Part shown: piece after piece, positions 1 through 7,804 of the stretch | How positions within the stretch are numbered: the first letter of the stretch is position 1 | How the letters are laid out: every line of letters begins with the position of its first letter | Notes under the pieces: model-generated | Database searches by the model: none | Seen by the model: only the letters and a program-made list of their open reading frames with translations | Told to the model about the DNA's origin: nothing | Origin: Kitasatospora sp. NBC_00458 | GTDB taxonomy: Bacteria > Actinomycetota > Actinomycetes > Streptomycetales > Streptomycetaceae | Assembly (NCBI RefSeq): GCF_036013975.1 | Contig: NZ_CP107904.1 | Span: forward strand, 1-64,000 | DNA length: 64,000 bases | Direction of reading: 5' to 3' | Made by a program: the position numbers and the translations under genes

Positions 1-315
1 CCGGAACGCGAACGGCGGGTAGCGGTCGACCGTCAGCAGCAGGTAGGCGTTCACCCGGGTCTCGTACGGCACGTACGAGGAGAGGTAGTCGGAGGCGAAG
101 ACCGGCAGCCGGCCCAGCACCAGTGCGCCGAACCAGCCGACCACCGCGACCAGGAACGCCACCACGGACAGCACCCAGACCACGATGAACTGCGGGATCA
201 GCAGCAGGATGCGGACCAGGACGGTGAGCCGGTTCTGCGGTCCCGGCGCCGGAATGTCCAGGGCCGGCAGCCATTCGCTCGGATAGGGGGCGGGGGCGGG
301 GGGAGCCTGCCACAT
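1..315 (-). CDS. DUF4389-type membrane protein, N-terminal part
   Basis: Partial gene: the start is in the window and the C-terminal part runs off the left edge. ATG at 315 follows a GGAGG-like ribosome site in tccctggaggcccgg. The 105 visible residues begin with a Pro/Ala-rich leader (MWQAPPAPAPYPSEW). Next come a hydrophobic membrane segment (about residues 35-65) and then a region containing GRLPVF, RVNAYLLL and DRYPPF. The 'R.xAYxxLLxDRYPPF' pattern after a Gly-Arg-Leu-Pro segment is typical, from memory, of DUF4389 membrane proteins of actinomycetes. Their function is unknown. This gene is too fragmentary at the edge to say more. It diverges from the dehydrogenase genes to its right. Confidence 0.7.
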   Translation of the reverse strand, partial: MWQAPPAPAPYPSEWLPALDIPAPGPQNRLTVLVRILLLIPQFIVVWVLSVVAFLVAVVGWFGALVLGRLPVFASDYLSSYVPYETRVNAYLLLTVDRYPPFAFR

Positions 316-758
316 CCGGGCCTCCAGGGATCGACAAGCACGTCCACACGGCGAAGCCGTCGTGTGCTCCGAAGATCGCAGCCGACCGCCGTCCGCGCGC
401 GCTGCGCTGCTCCGCTCGGGCGACGCGGGTGACCGGTCGTCGCCGCACGGGCCCGGCCCGGCGCAGGGGCCCGGCCCGGCGCGGGTCGGGTCGGGTCGAG
501 TCGGGTCGAGTCGGGGGCTCGGGACGCGCGGGCGGGGCCGGGCGGGGGTCCTCCGTACCCGACGGCGCCGGGCGGCACGCTGTCCGGCGCCTCTCGTTCG
601 TCGGTGCCGCCGTCCGTGCCGTCCCCGGGCCGGTCGGTTCAGCACACGATCGGGTCGAATGATGGTCGTGATCGGTGCTGATTGGTCGGTGGATCGATCG
701 GATGCGGTTGGTTTCGATCAGACCGTTCGGGAGCGCAGCTCGACGAGGCAGCATCGCC
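316..758. other. Intergenic region with GC-rich tandem repeats
   Basis: No convincing gene. The left half is very GC-rich and repetitive: gggcccggcccggcgc occurs twice near 449-483 and the decamer tcgggtcgag occurs twice at 491-510. The right part (about 640-740) is richer in A/T with several cgatcg-type short palindromes. It probably holds the promoter for the dehydrogenase genes that follow, but I cannot assign -35/-10 boxes. It separates divergent genes. Confidence 0.4.
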
Positions 759-1301
759 ATGACAGCGCCGGGCCGTTCGGCCCGGTCTGCTGTCATGTCC
801 AGGACGCAGAGTCCTCGCCGTGGGGGTGCCGGTTTGCCAGCGATCGACGACCACGACCATGTCTCAGACCTCTCCGACTCATCGCACTCAGCGGGTTCGT
901 CGGGTTCGTCGGGATCCGCGGACGACTCCCCGGGCCCACCGGAGGTATCGGGCCCACCGGGGCCGCCCGAGCCGCCCGACGGGACCGGCCTCGCCGACCT
1001 CACGGACTTCGCCGAATTCCTCCGCGTCTCCGCCGAGCTGACCGGCTTCGACGAGACGGAACTGCGCGCCACCGGGATGGCGCGCGAACACCACCGCACG
1101 CTCCTCGCCCACCGGGCTCGCGACGAACACGCCCTCCTCCGCCTCTGGTACGTGGGCGCCTGGCCGGACGAACCGCCCTCCTCGCCCCGCGCCTACGACC
1201 GGGGGCTGATGTGGCGGACCTTCCGGGGCGCACCGCCCGGCTCCACCGCCCCCGGCCACGGCAGCTGGTCCGAAGCCCCGGACGGCGGTGACGACCGGTG
1301 A
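759..1301 (+). CDS. Small subunit-like protein of a membrane-type sugar/alcohol dehydrogenase
   Basis: About 180 aa with two parts. A low-complexity Ser/Pro/Asp-rich N-terminal half is followed by a compact C-terminal half with FAEFLRVSAELTGF, HRTLLAHRA and LLRLWYVGAW. The C-terminal half resembles the small subunits of FAD-dependent membrane sorbitol/fructose dehydrogenases (PF12318-like), which pair with a GMC-type catalytic subunit. The next gene is such a catalytic subunit and starts inside this stop codon (GTGA overlap), which supports the call. Start choice is uncertain: ATG 759 has a weak GAGG upstream, and ATG 795 is an alternative. The usual Tat signal of the family is not evident. 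Family assignment is from motif memory, so treat it as probable. Confidence 0.62.
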   Translation: MTAPGRSARSAVMSRTQSPRRGGAGLPAIDDHDHVSDLSDSSHSAGSSGSSGSADDSPGPPEVSGPPGPPEPPDGTGLADLTDFAEFLRVSAELTGFDETELRATGMAREHHRTLLAHRARDEHALLRLWYVGAWPDEPPSSPRAYDRGLMWRTFRGAPPGSTAPGHGSWSEAPDGGDDR

Positions 1302-3352
1302 ACCGCCCACCCGCGGACCACGGCAGGGGCGACCGGCGCACGACCGAACGGACCCCCGCCGACCACCGGACGGCGGGACCGCACTGGGACGTCGTGGTGG
1401 TCGGCGCGGGCTTCGCCGGCTCACTGGTCGCCCACCGCCTCGGTGCCCGGGGACACCGGGTCCTGGTCCTGGAAGCCGGCCACCCCGTCCCGGACGCCGC
1501 GGCGACCACCACCGCGTACCGGGCCGCCGGCGGCGGCGCCCCCACCTCCCCGTACCCGCTCAGCGAGGACGCGCCGTCCCCCGACGTCACCGACCTCGTG
1601 GGACTGCCCGGCGGCGGGTTCGCCGCCACCGGGTACCTGGTCCAGCACGGCCCGCTGCCATACGCCAGCGGCTACCTGCGCGCCAACGGCGGCACCGGAC
1701 TGCTCTGGACCGGACTCACCCCGCGCATGCACCCCGAGGACTTCCGCACCGCCGACCTCGGCCACGGCCGCAACTGGCCGATCGGCTACCACGACCTCGA
1801 ACCGCACTACCGCGAAGCCGAACGGGAACTCGGCGTCGCCGCCGACGCCGAGGAGCAACGCCGCGCGGTCGGACTCCCCCTCCCGGCCGACTACGCCTTC
1901 CCGATGCGCGCCATCCCCGCCAGCCACCTCGACCGGACGGTCGCCCGCGCCGTCGACGGCCGGACCGTGCGCGACCCGGCGATGGCCGACGGCGCCCGCC
2001 TCGCCGTCACCACCACCCCGCACGCCCGCAACGGCCGGCCCACCCGCCCGGGCGGCACGGCGACCGACCCGGCGAACCGGCCGCACGGTCCGCTCTGCCA
2101 GGGCAGCGCCGGGTGCGTCCCGGTCTGCCCGACCGGCGCCAAGTACACACCACTGCGGACCCAGGCCGACTGGTCCTCCACCGTCCGGCTGCGCACCGAC
2201 GCGGTGGTGAGCCGCGTCCTCGTCGACGCCACCGGCCGGGCCACCGGCGTCGAGTACCTCGCCGACGGAACGGCCCACACCGTGGCGGCCGACCTCGTCG
2301 TCCTCGCCGCCCACGCCATCGAGAACGCCCGGCTGCTCCTCCTCTCCGGCCTCGCCCGCCGGAGCGGCCAGGTCGGCCGCAACCTGATGGACCATCCGGC
2401 ACTGCTCACCTGGGGACTCATGCCCGAGCCCGTGGGCCCCTACCGGGGACCGGGTTCGACCAGCGGACTGGAGTCCTTCCGCTTCGGCCCCGCCCGCACC
2501 CGCCGGGCGCCGTTCCGGGTCGAGATCGGCAACTGGGGCTGGTCCTGGGCCGCCGGTCCGCCGCAGGTCGAGGTGGACGGACTGCTCGGTGCCGGCCTGC
2601 GCGGCAAGGAGCTGCGCCACCGGCTCGGCGACCGGCTCGGCCGCCAGTTCTGCCTCCAGTTCGAACTGGAGCAACCCGCCGACCCGGCCAACCGGGTCAC
2701 CCTGGACCCCGACCGCCGGGACCGCCTGGGACTGCCCCGCCCGGCCATCCACTACGACCTCTCCCCGTACGTCCGCGCCGGCATGGCCTCCGCCCGGGCG
2801 GTCTCCGACCAGCTCTTCGCACTGCTCGGTGCCGAGGACCACACCCGCTACGAGGCGGGTCCGGGCTGGCCCGGCCGGCTCGAACACGAGGGCGCGGCCT
2901 ACGCCTACCGGGGCGCCGGCCACGCCGGCGGCACCCACGTCATGGGCGACTCGCCGGCCACCTCCGTGGTCGACCAGTGGCAGCGCTGCTGGGAGCACCC
3001 CAACCTCTACGCCGTCGGCTGCGGCTCCATGCCCTCGCTCGGCACCTCCAACCCCTCGCTGACCATGGCCGCGCTCGCGCTGCGCAGCGCCGACCGGATG
3101 CACCGGGACCTCCTGGCGCTGCGCGCCCCGGCCGCGCCCACCCTGCCGACCACGACCGCGACCGCGACGGCGACTGCTACCGCGACGGCGACTGCTACCG
3201 CGGTCGTCGGCACCGGCCCGGGCACCGCGCCGCCCGGTGCCGGTGCGCCGCCCGCCGCACCGACCGGTATCCCGGGACCGTCCGCCGTCCCTCCGCCCGC
3301 CACCGCCTCTCCGGCCCGCCCCGCGGCCGCACCCCTCCGGGAGTCCCTGTGA
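1298..3352 (+). CDS. FAD-dependent GMC-family oxidoreductase
   Basis: 684 aa. The N-terminal Rossmann motif VVVGAGFAGSLVAHRLG (about residues 33-50) binds FAD. The C-terminal GMC signature contains GGTHVMGD and GTSNPSLTMAALALR, with His and Asn expected to form the catalytic pair. A Cys-rich stretch, CQGSAGCVPVCPTGAKY (about residues 267-284), is like that of gluconate/sorbitol-type GMC dehydrogenases that pass electrons onward rather than to O2. The start is GTG 1298, overlapping the stop of the preceding small-subunit gene; the stop overlaps the next start. Both overlaps are GTGA and imply one translationally coupled operon. The C-terminus is an odd Thr/Ala dipeptide run followed by a Pro/Ala tail. 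The substrate (sugar, polyol or other alcohol) cannot be deduced. Confidence 0.88.
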   Translation: MNRPPADHGRGDRRTTERTPADHRTAGPHWDVVVVGAGFAGSLVAHRLGARGHRVLVLEAGHPVPDAAATTTAYRAAGGGAPTSPYPLSEDAPSPDVTDLVGLPGGGFAATGYLVQHGPLPYASGYLRANGGTGLLWTGLTPRMHPEDFRTADLGHGRNWPIGYHDLEPHYREAERELGVAADAEEQRRAVGLPLPADYAFPMRAIPASHLDRTVARAVDGRTVRDPAMADGARLAVTTTPHARNGRPTRPGGTATDPANRPHGPLCQGSAGCVPVCPTGAKYTPLRTQADWSSTVRLRTDAVVSRVLVDATGRATGVEYLADGTAHTVAADLVVLAAHAIENARLLLLSGLARRSGQVGRNLMDHPALLTWGLMPEPVGPYRGPGSTSGLESFRFGPARTRRAPFRVEIGNWGWSWAAGPPQVEVDGLLGAGLRGKELRHRLGDRLGRQFCLQFELEQPADPANRVTLDPDRRDRLGLPRPAIHYDLSPYVRAGMASARAVSDQLFALLGAEDHTRYEAGPGWPGRLEHEGAAYAYRGAGHAGGTHVMGDSPATSVVDQWQRCWEHPNLYAVGCGSMPSLGTSNPSLTMAALALRSADRMHRDLLALRAPAAPTLPTTTATATATATATATATAVVGTGPGTAPPGAGAPPAAPTGIPGPSAVPPPATASPARPAAAPLRESL
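3161..3196 (+). repeat. 18-bp tandem duplication in the GMC gene
   Basis: The 18-mer accgcgacggcgactgct occurs twice back to back, at 3161-3178 and 3179-3196. It encodes part of a (Thr-Ala)n run near the C-terminus of the GMC oxidoreductase. The unit is a multiple of three, so copy-number changes would keep the reading frame. Confidence 0.85.
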
Positions 3353-4236
3353 CCGGTCTGACCCTGCCGCCCGTGCCGGAGCCCTACCACCTGCCGTTCC
3401 ACTACGGAGCGCTGCACAACATCGGCGTGGACTACCTCGTCGACCCGGGGCCGGTCCAGGAGCTGCTCGCCGAGCGCCACCCCGCGCTGGCCGCCGCCGA
3501 CTTCGACGGCCGGGCCTGTGTCTCGCTCAACTACCAGCTGTACTTCGCGCAGTACCCGAACGGCGGCGGCATCACCGAGGAGGTGGAGATCAACGTCATC
3601 GCCCACCCCCGGAACGCCGCCGACCGGCTCCCGGACGTCGGCTACGGCCAGTACGCCCGCGGCCACGACCGGACCGGACTGCTCGGCATCGCCCGCCTCC
3701 ACGTGCTCTGCGACAACCCGCTCGCCATCGACGCCGGCTCCCGGCTCTACGCCGAACCCAAGTACCCCGGGTGGTTCGTGACACAGCTCCCTTCGCTCAA
3801 CGCGGCCGCCGTCCGGGACCACTGGTCGTTCTCCTGCCGCCGGGCCGCCCTGGAGACGGTCGGCGCGGTCGGCGCGGAGCGGGCGGGCGCGGGCGACCCG
3901 CCGACCGGGCTGCGGCGGTACGAGGAGGAGCTCCTCGCCGTCGAGGCCGACCTGGCCGGACTCGACGGCGAGCCGGTGGTCAACACCCCGATCACCGGCT
4001 ACGGCACCGAGAAGGAGGGCCGACTGCTGGCCGGACCGCTCATCGTCCACCAGCCGTACCGCTTCCACCCGCTCGACGACCGCACCGCCGGACGGGTCCG
4101 GCTCACGCTCGGCGACCGGACGGCGGAGGCCGTCGGCGACCTCGCCAGGCTGGTCGGCGACGCGCCCGCCGCCGGGGTCTGGACCTACCAGTCGGCCCCG
4201 GTCGCCGCCCACCACCGCCCGTACTACCTGCCCTGA
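3349..4236 (+). CDS. Unknown 295-aa protein, possibly acetoacetate decarboxylase-like
   Basis: Starts with GTG 3349 inside the stop of the GMC gene, so it is the third gene of that operon. 295 aa, soluble, with no signal peptide or membrane segment. The segments EVEINVIAHP, AGSRLYAEPKYPGW and NTPITGYGTEK recall the overall pattern of acetoacetate decarboxylase-fold proteins (the family has a Glu then a Pro-Lys stretch), but the match is weak and I would not assert catalysis. Operon position suggests it acts on the product or substrate of the GMC dehydrogenase. I see no terminator directly after it, and the next gene is convergent. Confidence 0.6.
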   Translation: MTGLTLPPVPEPYHLPFHYGALHNIGVDYLVDPGPVQELLAERHPALAAADFDGRACVSLNYQLYFAQYPNGGGITEEVEINVIAHPRNAADRLPDVGYGQYARGHDRTGLLGIARLHVLCDNPLAIDAGSRLYAEPKYPGWFVTQLPSLNAAAVRDHWSFSCRRAALETVGAVGAERAGAGDPPTGLRRYEEELLAVEADLAGLDGEPVVNTPITGYGTEKEGRLLAGPLIVHQPYRFHPLDDRTAGRVRLTLGDRTAEAVGDLARLVGDAPAAGVWTYQSAPVAAHHRPYYLP

Positions 4237-4293
4237 CGTCCGGACGCGGGGCTCCGGACCGGTTCGCCGGCGCGGCAGGCCCGGAGCCCCGCC

Positions 4294-5397
4294 TCAGGCG
4301 GCTTCGGGCGAGGCGCGGGCGGTGCCCGTCGCGCCCTCCCCGGCGGCCGGGGCCGTGGGGCCGCTCACCGCCCGCGCCCAGCGGCCGGCGAGCAGTGTGC
4401 CCGCCACCAACTGCACCTGGTGGTACATCATCAGCGGCAGGACGAGGAGACCGGCCTGCGGGCCGAACAGCACGGTCGCCATCGGCAGGCCGCTCGCGAG
4501 GCTCTTCTGCGAACCGCAGAGGACCGCGGCGATGCCGGAGGGCCGGTCCAGCCCGAGCAGGCGCGCGCCGAGCCGGGCGAGCGCGAGGGAGGCCCCGAGC
4601 AGCGCCAGCAGGACCGCCGCCAGCCCGAGCAGGGCGGCGGGCGTGACCGTCTGCCAGACGCCCTGCTCCACCGCGCCGCTGAACGCCGTGTAGACGACCA
4701 GCAGGATCGAGCCCCGGTCGACCGGGGTGAGCACACGCCGGTGGCGGCTCAGGAACCCGCCGATCCACGGCCGCAGCAGCTGCCCGGCCACGAACGGGGC
4801 GAGCAGCTGGGCGCAGATCCGCACCAGGCCGTCGGCCGACAGCGCGGTGCGGGTGCCGAGCAGCCAGGCGGCCAGCAAGGGGGTCAGCACCAGCCCGGCC
4901 AGGCTTGAGTACGTCCCGGCGCAGATCGCGGCGGGGACGTTCCCCCGGGCGGCGCCGGTGAGCGCCACCGAGGACTGCACCGTCGACGGGACCAGGCAGA
5001 GGAACAGCACCCCCGCCCGCACCTGCTCGGTGAGCGGGAAGGGGGTCAGCACCGCCGTGGCAACCCCGAACAGCGGGAACACCACGAAGGTGCAGACGAG
5101 CACCAGCCCGTGCAGCCGCAGGTGCCGGAGGCCCGCGAGGGTCTCACGGGCCGACAGCCGGGCACCGTAGAGGAAGAAGAGCAGCCCGACCGCGAGGTCG
5201 CAGGCCAGGTCGGCGCCGCGCGCGGCCCGTCCGCCGACGGGCAGCAGCGCGGCGAGCAGGACCGCGCCGGCCAGTGCCGCCACGTACGGGTCCAGGGCGC
5301 GCCACCACGGTCGCGGCGGGTCGGCGCCGCCGGGCGCCGGGCCACCCGGCTGGTCCGGCTGGCCCGGCGGCGGCCGGTGCCGCCGGACCGCGTTCAC
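4294..5397 (-). CDS. Bile acid:Na+ symporter-like membrane carrier
   Basis: 367 aa. A Pro-rich cytosolic N-terminus (about 30 residues) precedes about nine to ten hydrophobic segments. The segments LFLCLVPSTVQSSVALT and CGSQKSLASGLPMATVLF match the two discontinuous-helix regions conserved in SBF-like/BASS transporters (PF13593 type). These carriers move organic anions, often with Na+. GTG 5397 lies within the stop of the upstream small gene (GTGA), so it is the last gene of a three-gene coupled operon with a lyase. A role in carrying the lyase substrate or product (a small organic acid) is inference. Confidence 0.82.
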   Translation of the reverse strand: MNAVRRHRPPPGQPDQPGGPAPGGADPPRPWWRALDPYVAALAGAVLLAALLPVGGRAARGADLACDLAVGLLFFLYGARLSARETLAGLRHLRLHGLVLVCTFVVFPLFGVATAVLTPFPLTEQVRAGVLFLCLVPSTVQSSVALTGAARGNVPAAICAGTYSSLAGLVLTPLLAAWLLGTRTALSADGLVRICAQLLAPFVAGQLLRPWIGGFLSRHRRVLTPVDRGSILLVVYTAFSGAVEQGVWQTVTPAALLGLAAVLLALLGASLALARLGARLLGLDRPSGIAAVLCGSQKSLASGLPMATVLFGPQAGLLVLPLMMYHQVQLVAGTLLAGRWARAVSGPTAPAAGEGATGTARASPEAA

Positions 5398-5693
5398 GTC
5401 TCCCCCTCCGTCTGCGGGCCCGCCGGGCCGTCGCCCAGCAGGCCGGTCACCAGCGCGGTCGCCCCGTCGTGGTCGCTGCCGGCCGTGCCGTGGCCGGTCT
5501 GGACGTTGGCCGTCCGGTCCACTTCGACGATCGAGTCGATCCGGGGGTTGTCGATCACCGTGATCAGGCTCCGCTCCGCCTCCGCCGGGACGGCGCAGCC
5601 CAGGACCGCCCAGGCGCCGGCCAGCCCGGCGGCGGCCACCTGGCGTCGAACCCGGCGCGGCCGGGCGACCGGGCCGGCTGCACGGTCCGTCAC
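5394..5693 (-). CDS. Small exported protein of unknown function
   Basis: 99 aa, GTG 5693, overlapping the lyase stop (GTGA), with its own stop overlapping the carrier start. Arg-rich N-terminus, then a hydrophobic stretch (VAAAGLAGAWAVLGCAVP) and AEAER, typical of a signal peptide. Cleavage could be after AEA, or a lipoprotein could form at the Cys in VLGC. The mature part (about 60 residues) is Asp/Gly/Thr-rich and has no motif I recognise. Tight coupling between a cytosolic lyase and a carrier makes an envelope accessory role plausible but unproven. Confidence 0.6.
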   Translation of the reverse strand: MTDRAAGPVARPRRVRRQVAAAGLAGAWAVLGCAVPAEAERSLITVIDNPRIDSIVEVDRTANVQTGHGTAGSDHDGATALVTGLLGDGPAGPQTEGET

Positions 5694-6592
5694 ACGCCCA
5701 CCTCCTCCAGGGCCTTCGGCCGGGCGATGTTCCGCTCCAGCAGCTCCGTCGACTCGCGCACGCCGATCTCGCGGGACTGCCCGACCGGGGCCGGGAGGCG
5801 TCCGTCCGCCACCTTGAGGCCGGCGAGCGCCTCGTCCATCGCCCGGTGGGCGGCGAACAGGCAGGGGGTGCTGTAGATCGCGACGTCGACGCCCAGGTCG
5901 CCGAGCTCGGAGAGCGACAGCCGGGGGGACTTCCCGCCGGCGATCTGGTTGAACAGCAGCGGCTTGTCGCCCACGACCCGCCGGATCCGCCGGATCCAGT
6001 CCTCGCTGCGCACGCCGTCGACCAGGACGACGTCCGCGTCGGTGGCGGCGAGTGCCGCGGCCCGCCGCAGGATGTCGTCCTCCTCGGTGGCGTCCGTGCG
6101 GGCCACCACGACGAGGTCGGTGCGGGTGGCGAGCACCTGGTCCAGCTTCTCCAGGTACTCGTCGAGCGGGAGGACCTGCTTGCCGTCGGCGTGTCCGCAG
6201 CGGCGCGGGCGCTTCTGGTCCTCCAGGATGACGCCCGACGCGCCGATCCGCTCCAGCCTGCGCACCACGTGGCAGGCCACCTCGGGATCGACGTAGCCGT
6301 CGTCGATGTCGACCAGCAGGTGGTGCCGGGGGAAGGCGCCGCGCAGCCGCTCGACGAAGGCGACCATGTCGGGCCAGGCGATGAAGCCGATGTCGGGCAG
6401 GCCGTAGTAGGACGCCGCGAATCCGAAACCGGAGACGAACATGCCGTCGTAGTGTTCGGCTGCGATCGACGCGGAGTACATGTCGTGGACGCCGATGAGC
6501 GGGGTCGTCCCCGGGGTGGCGATCCGCTCCCGCAGTCGCTGCCCGGGGCTCGCGGCCGCGATGCCGTTCTCGTGGAGGTTCTCGTGACGCAA
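5690..6592 (-). CDS. Isocitrate lyase/PEP mutase-family lyase
   Basis: TIM-barrel family enzyme of about 300 aa. Key motifs are GVHDMYSASIA (N-terminal), DIDDGY (metal-binding Asp region), and LEDQKRPRRCGH followed by GK. The Arg-Cys-Gly-His motif with its catalytic Cys is that of the lyase branch (isocitrate and 2-methylisocitrate lyases); phosphonate-forming PEP mutases instead carry an EDK...KxNS loop. I therefore predict C-C bond cleavage of a 2-hydroxy or 2-methyl dicarboxylate, with the exact substrate unknown. Start: TTG 6592 has a strong site (gtgaggagacggcg). ATG 6646 extends the frame by 18 residues but lacks a good ribosome site. First gene of a coupled operon with an exported peptide and an organic-anion carrier. 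Confidence 0.82.
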   Translation of the reverse strand: MRHENLHENGIAAASPGQRLRERIATPGTTPLIGVHDMYSASIAAEHYDGMFVSGFGFAASYYGLPDIGFIAWPDMVAFVERLRGAFPRHHLLVDIDDGYVDPEVACHVVRRLERIGASGVILEDQKRPRRCGHADGKQVLPLDEYLEKLDQVLATRTDLVVVARTDATEEDDILRRAAALAATDADVVLVDGVRSEDWIRRIRRVVGDKPLLFNQIAGGKSPRLSLSELGDLGVDVAIYSTPCLFAAHRAMDEALAGLKVADGRLPAPVGQSREIGVRESTELLERNIARPKALEEVGV

Positions 6593-6748
6593 CGCCGTCT
6601 CCTCACTTGCCGGGGTCCGCACGCGACACGCGCGGGACTTTGCCATAAATTGGCCATCCCTAGGGCCAACTGAGGCGTCATCACTATGCGCTCTTTAATG
6701 TTCCGTGGGCAAATCTTTAGGGAGATTTCCCTCGTGAGAGTGATGCGC

Positions 6749-6775
6749 TGTCATATTGGTCCGAGGAATATGACA
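6749..6775. promoter_or_regulatory. Perfect inverted repeat, candidate operator
   Basis: TGTCATATT, a 9-nt spacer, then AATATGACA: two perfect 9-bp arms. It sits in an unusually A/T-rich stretch (about 6640-6790) between the lyase gene, which starts to its left, and the acyltransferase-like gene, which ends to its right. Only the minus-strand lyase operon can be driven from here, so the site is a good candidate operator for it. A second imperfect palindrome (ttggcc...ggccaa, about 6651-6670) is closer to the lyase start. Confidence 0.6.
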
Positions 6776-6811
6776 ATTCCTGAGCGGGTGGGAGGTACAG
6801 CCCCGGGCGTC

Positions 6812-7717
6812 TCAGAGCGCCAGCCGTCCGCCGACCACGTACCAGTGCCCGCCCGCGCTCAGGTGGTCGATCAGTGCGCGCTGCACGGCGGTGTCGCGGG
6901 GGAGGGACTCCAGGGGGAGTGCGGGGTCGCCGAAGACGAAGCGGAGCGGATTGGCGTCCTCGGGCTCCGGCGGGGCGCCGGGGCGCCGGAGCGGGGCGAA
7001 CCGGCGCTGGAACCTCATGATGTTCGAGCCCTCGGGGAGGTAGCGGCCGAGCTGCGGGTCCAGCAGCCAGGAGAACACGCACGCCGTCCGGTACGGCTCG
7101 GCGGGGAAGTGCGCGGGGAAGAACGCCCGGGCCCGGTCCAGCGAGCGGTCGCAGGCCCCGGGGGAGAGCGGGCCGGAGCTGTCCGGGATGTGCAGCTGGA
7201 GGACCCGCTCGCCGATCCCCGCCGCCCGGGCCGCCTCGGCGTCCCGGCCGGTCAGCCGCTTGCGCTGGAACTGGAGCCGGCCGAGCTGGAACAGCTCGCC
7301 CCGGAAGTGCAGCGTCAGCCAGGACGGGTTGCCCAGGCCCGCGGACCGGCCGCGCCACCGGCTCACCGCGAGCTGCCGCCCCAGGTCGGCCAGGGTCGTC
7401 CGGGTGACCTCCGGCGGCACGCCCAGCGCCCGGTGGTGCGCCCGGGTGTGCGGCGCCAGCGCGACGAACAGCAGCGTCGAGAGCGGTTCGGCGCCGTCGG
7501 TACCGGCCGGCCAGTCGCGGGTGAGCCCGGACGGCCCCCCGAGCGTCCCGACCGCTGCGGCCTGGGTGCGCAGCGCCTCCTCGAAGACCGTTCTCAGCCC
7601 GCGGTCGCGCGCCAGCCGGGACCGCGCGGCCAGGATCCCGTTCACGGCGTCGAACGGCACCGCCAGCTCCAGCAGCGCGTCGACGAGTTCCTCGTCCGCC
7701 GGAAGACACTGCTCCAC
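6812..7717 (-). CDS. Acyltransferase-domain protein (GNAT-like C-terminus)
   Basis: 301 aa, GTG 7717 with an excellent site (gaggaggGACC). The N-terminal alpha-helical half and the C-terminal half, with LQLHIPDSSGPLSPGAC, FPAHFP and ACVFSWLLDPQL, match the two-domain 'acyltransferase domain-containing protein' family of actinomycetes (N-acyltransferase N-terminal plus GNAT-like C-terminal). The substrate is unknown. It lies downstream of a PAP2-like membrane protein on the same strand with an 87-nt gap, so co-transcription is possible. Confidence 0.72.
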   Translation of the reverse strand: MEQCLPADEELVDALLELAVPFDAVNGILAARSRLARDRGLRTVFEEALRTQAAAVGTLGGPSGLTRDWPAGTDGAEPLSTLLFVALAPHTRAHHRALGVPPEVTRTTLADLGRQLAVSRWRGRSAGLGNPSWLTLHFRGELFQLGRLQFQRKRLTGRDAEAARAAGIGERVLQLHIPDSSGPLSPGACDRSLDRARAFFPAHFPAEPYRTACVFSWLLDPQLGRYLPEGSNIMRFQRRFAPLRRPGAPPEPEDANPLRFVFGDPALPLESLPRDTAVQRALIDHLSAGGHWYVVGGRLAL

Positions 7718-7804
7718 GGTCCCTCCTCGGTGCGCTGCTCGTTCGGCCGCCCGACCCTACCGACCGGCGGCCCGCACGGGCACGGGGGAACCGGGGCGGC
7801 GGGG

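Noticed and set aside
485-520. CRISPR-like or iteron repeats
   Set aside because: Only two copies of a decamer in GC-rich spacer; no spacer-repeat regularity and no replication gene nearby.
1288-4236. A 982-aa plus-strand frame covering the GMC region and the third gene
   Set aside because: The first 690 residues are Arg/Pro-rich out-of-frame translation of the GMC gene. Only the part from GTG 3349 is real.
5690-6592. Phosphonate biosynthesis (PEP mutase) locus
   Set aside because: The active-site motif is Arg-Cys-Gly-His as in lyases, not the EDK...NS mutase loop, and no phosphonopyruvate decarboxylase is nearby.
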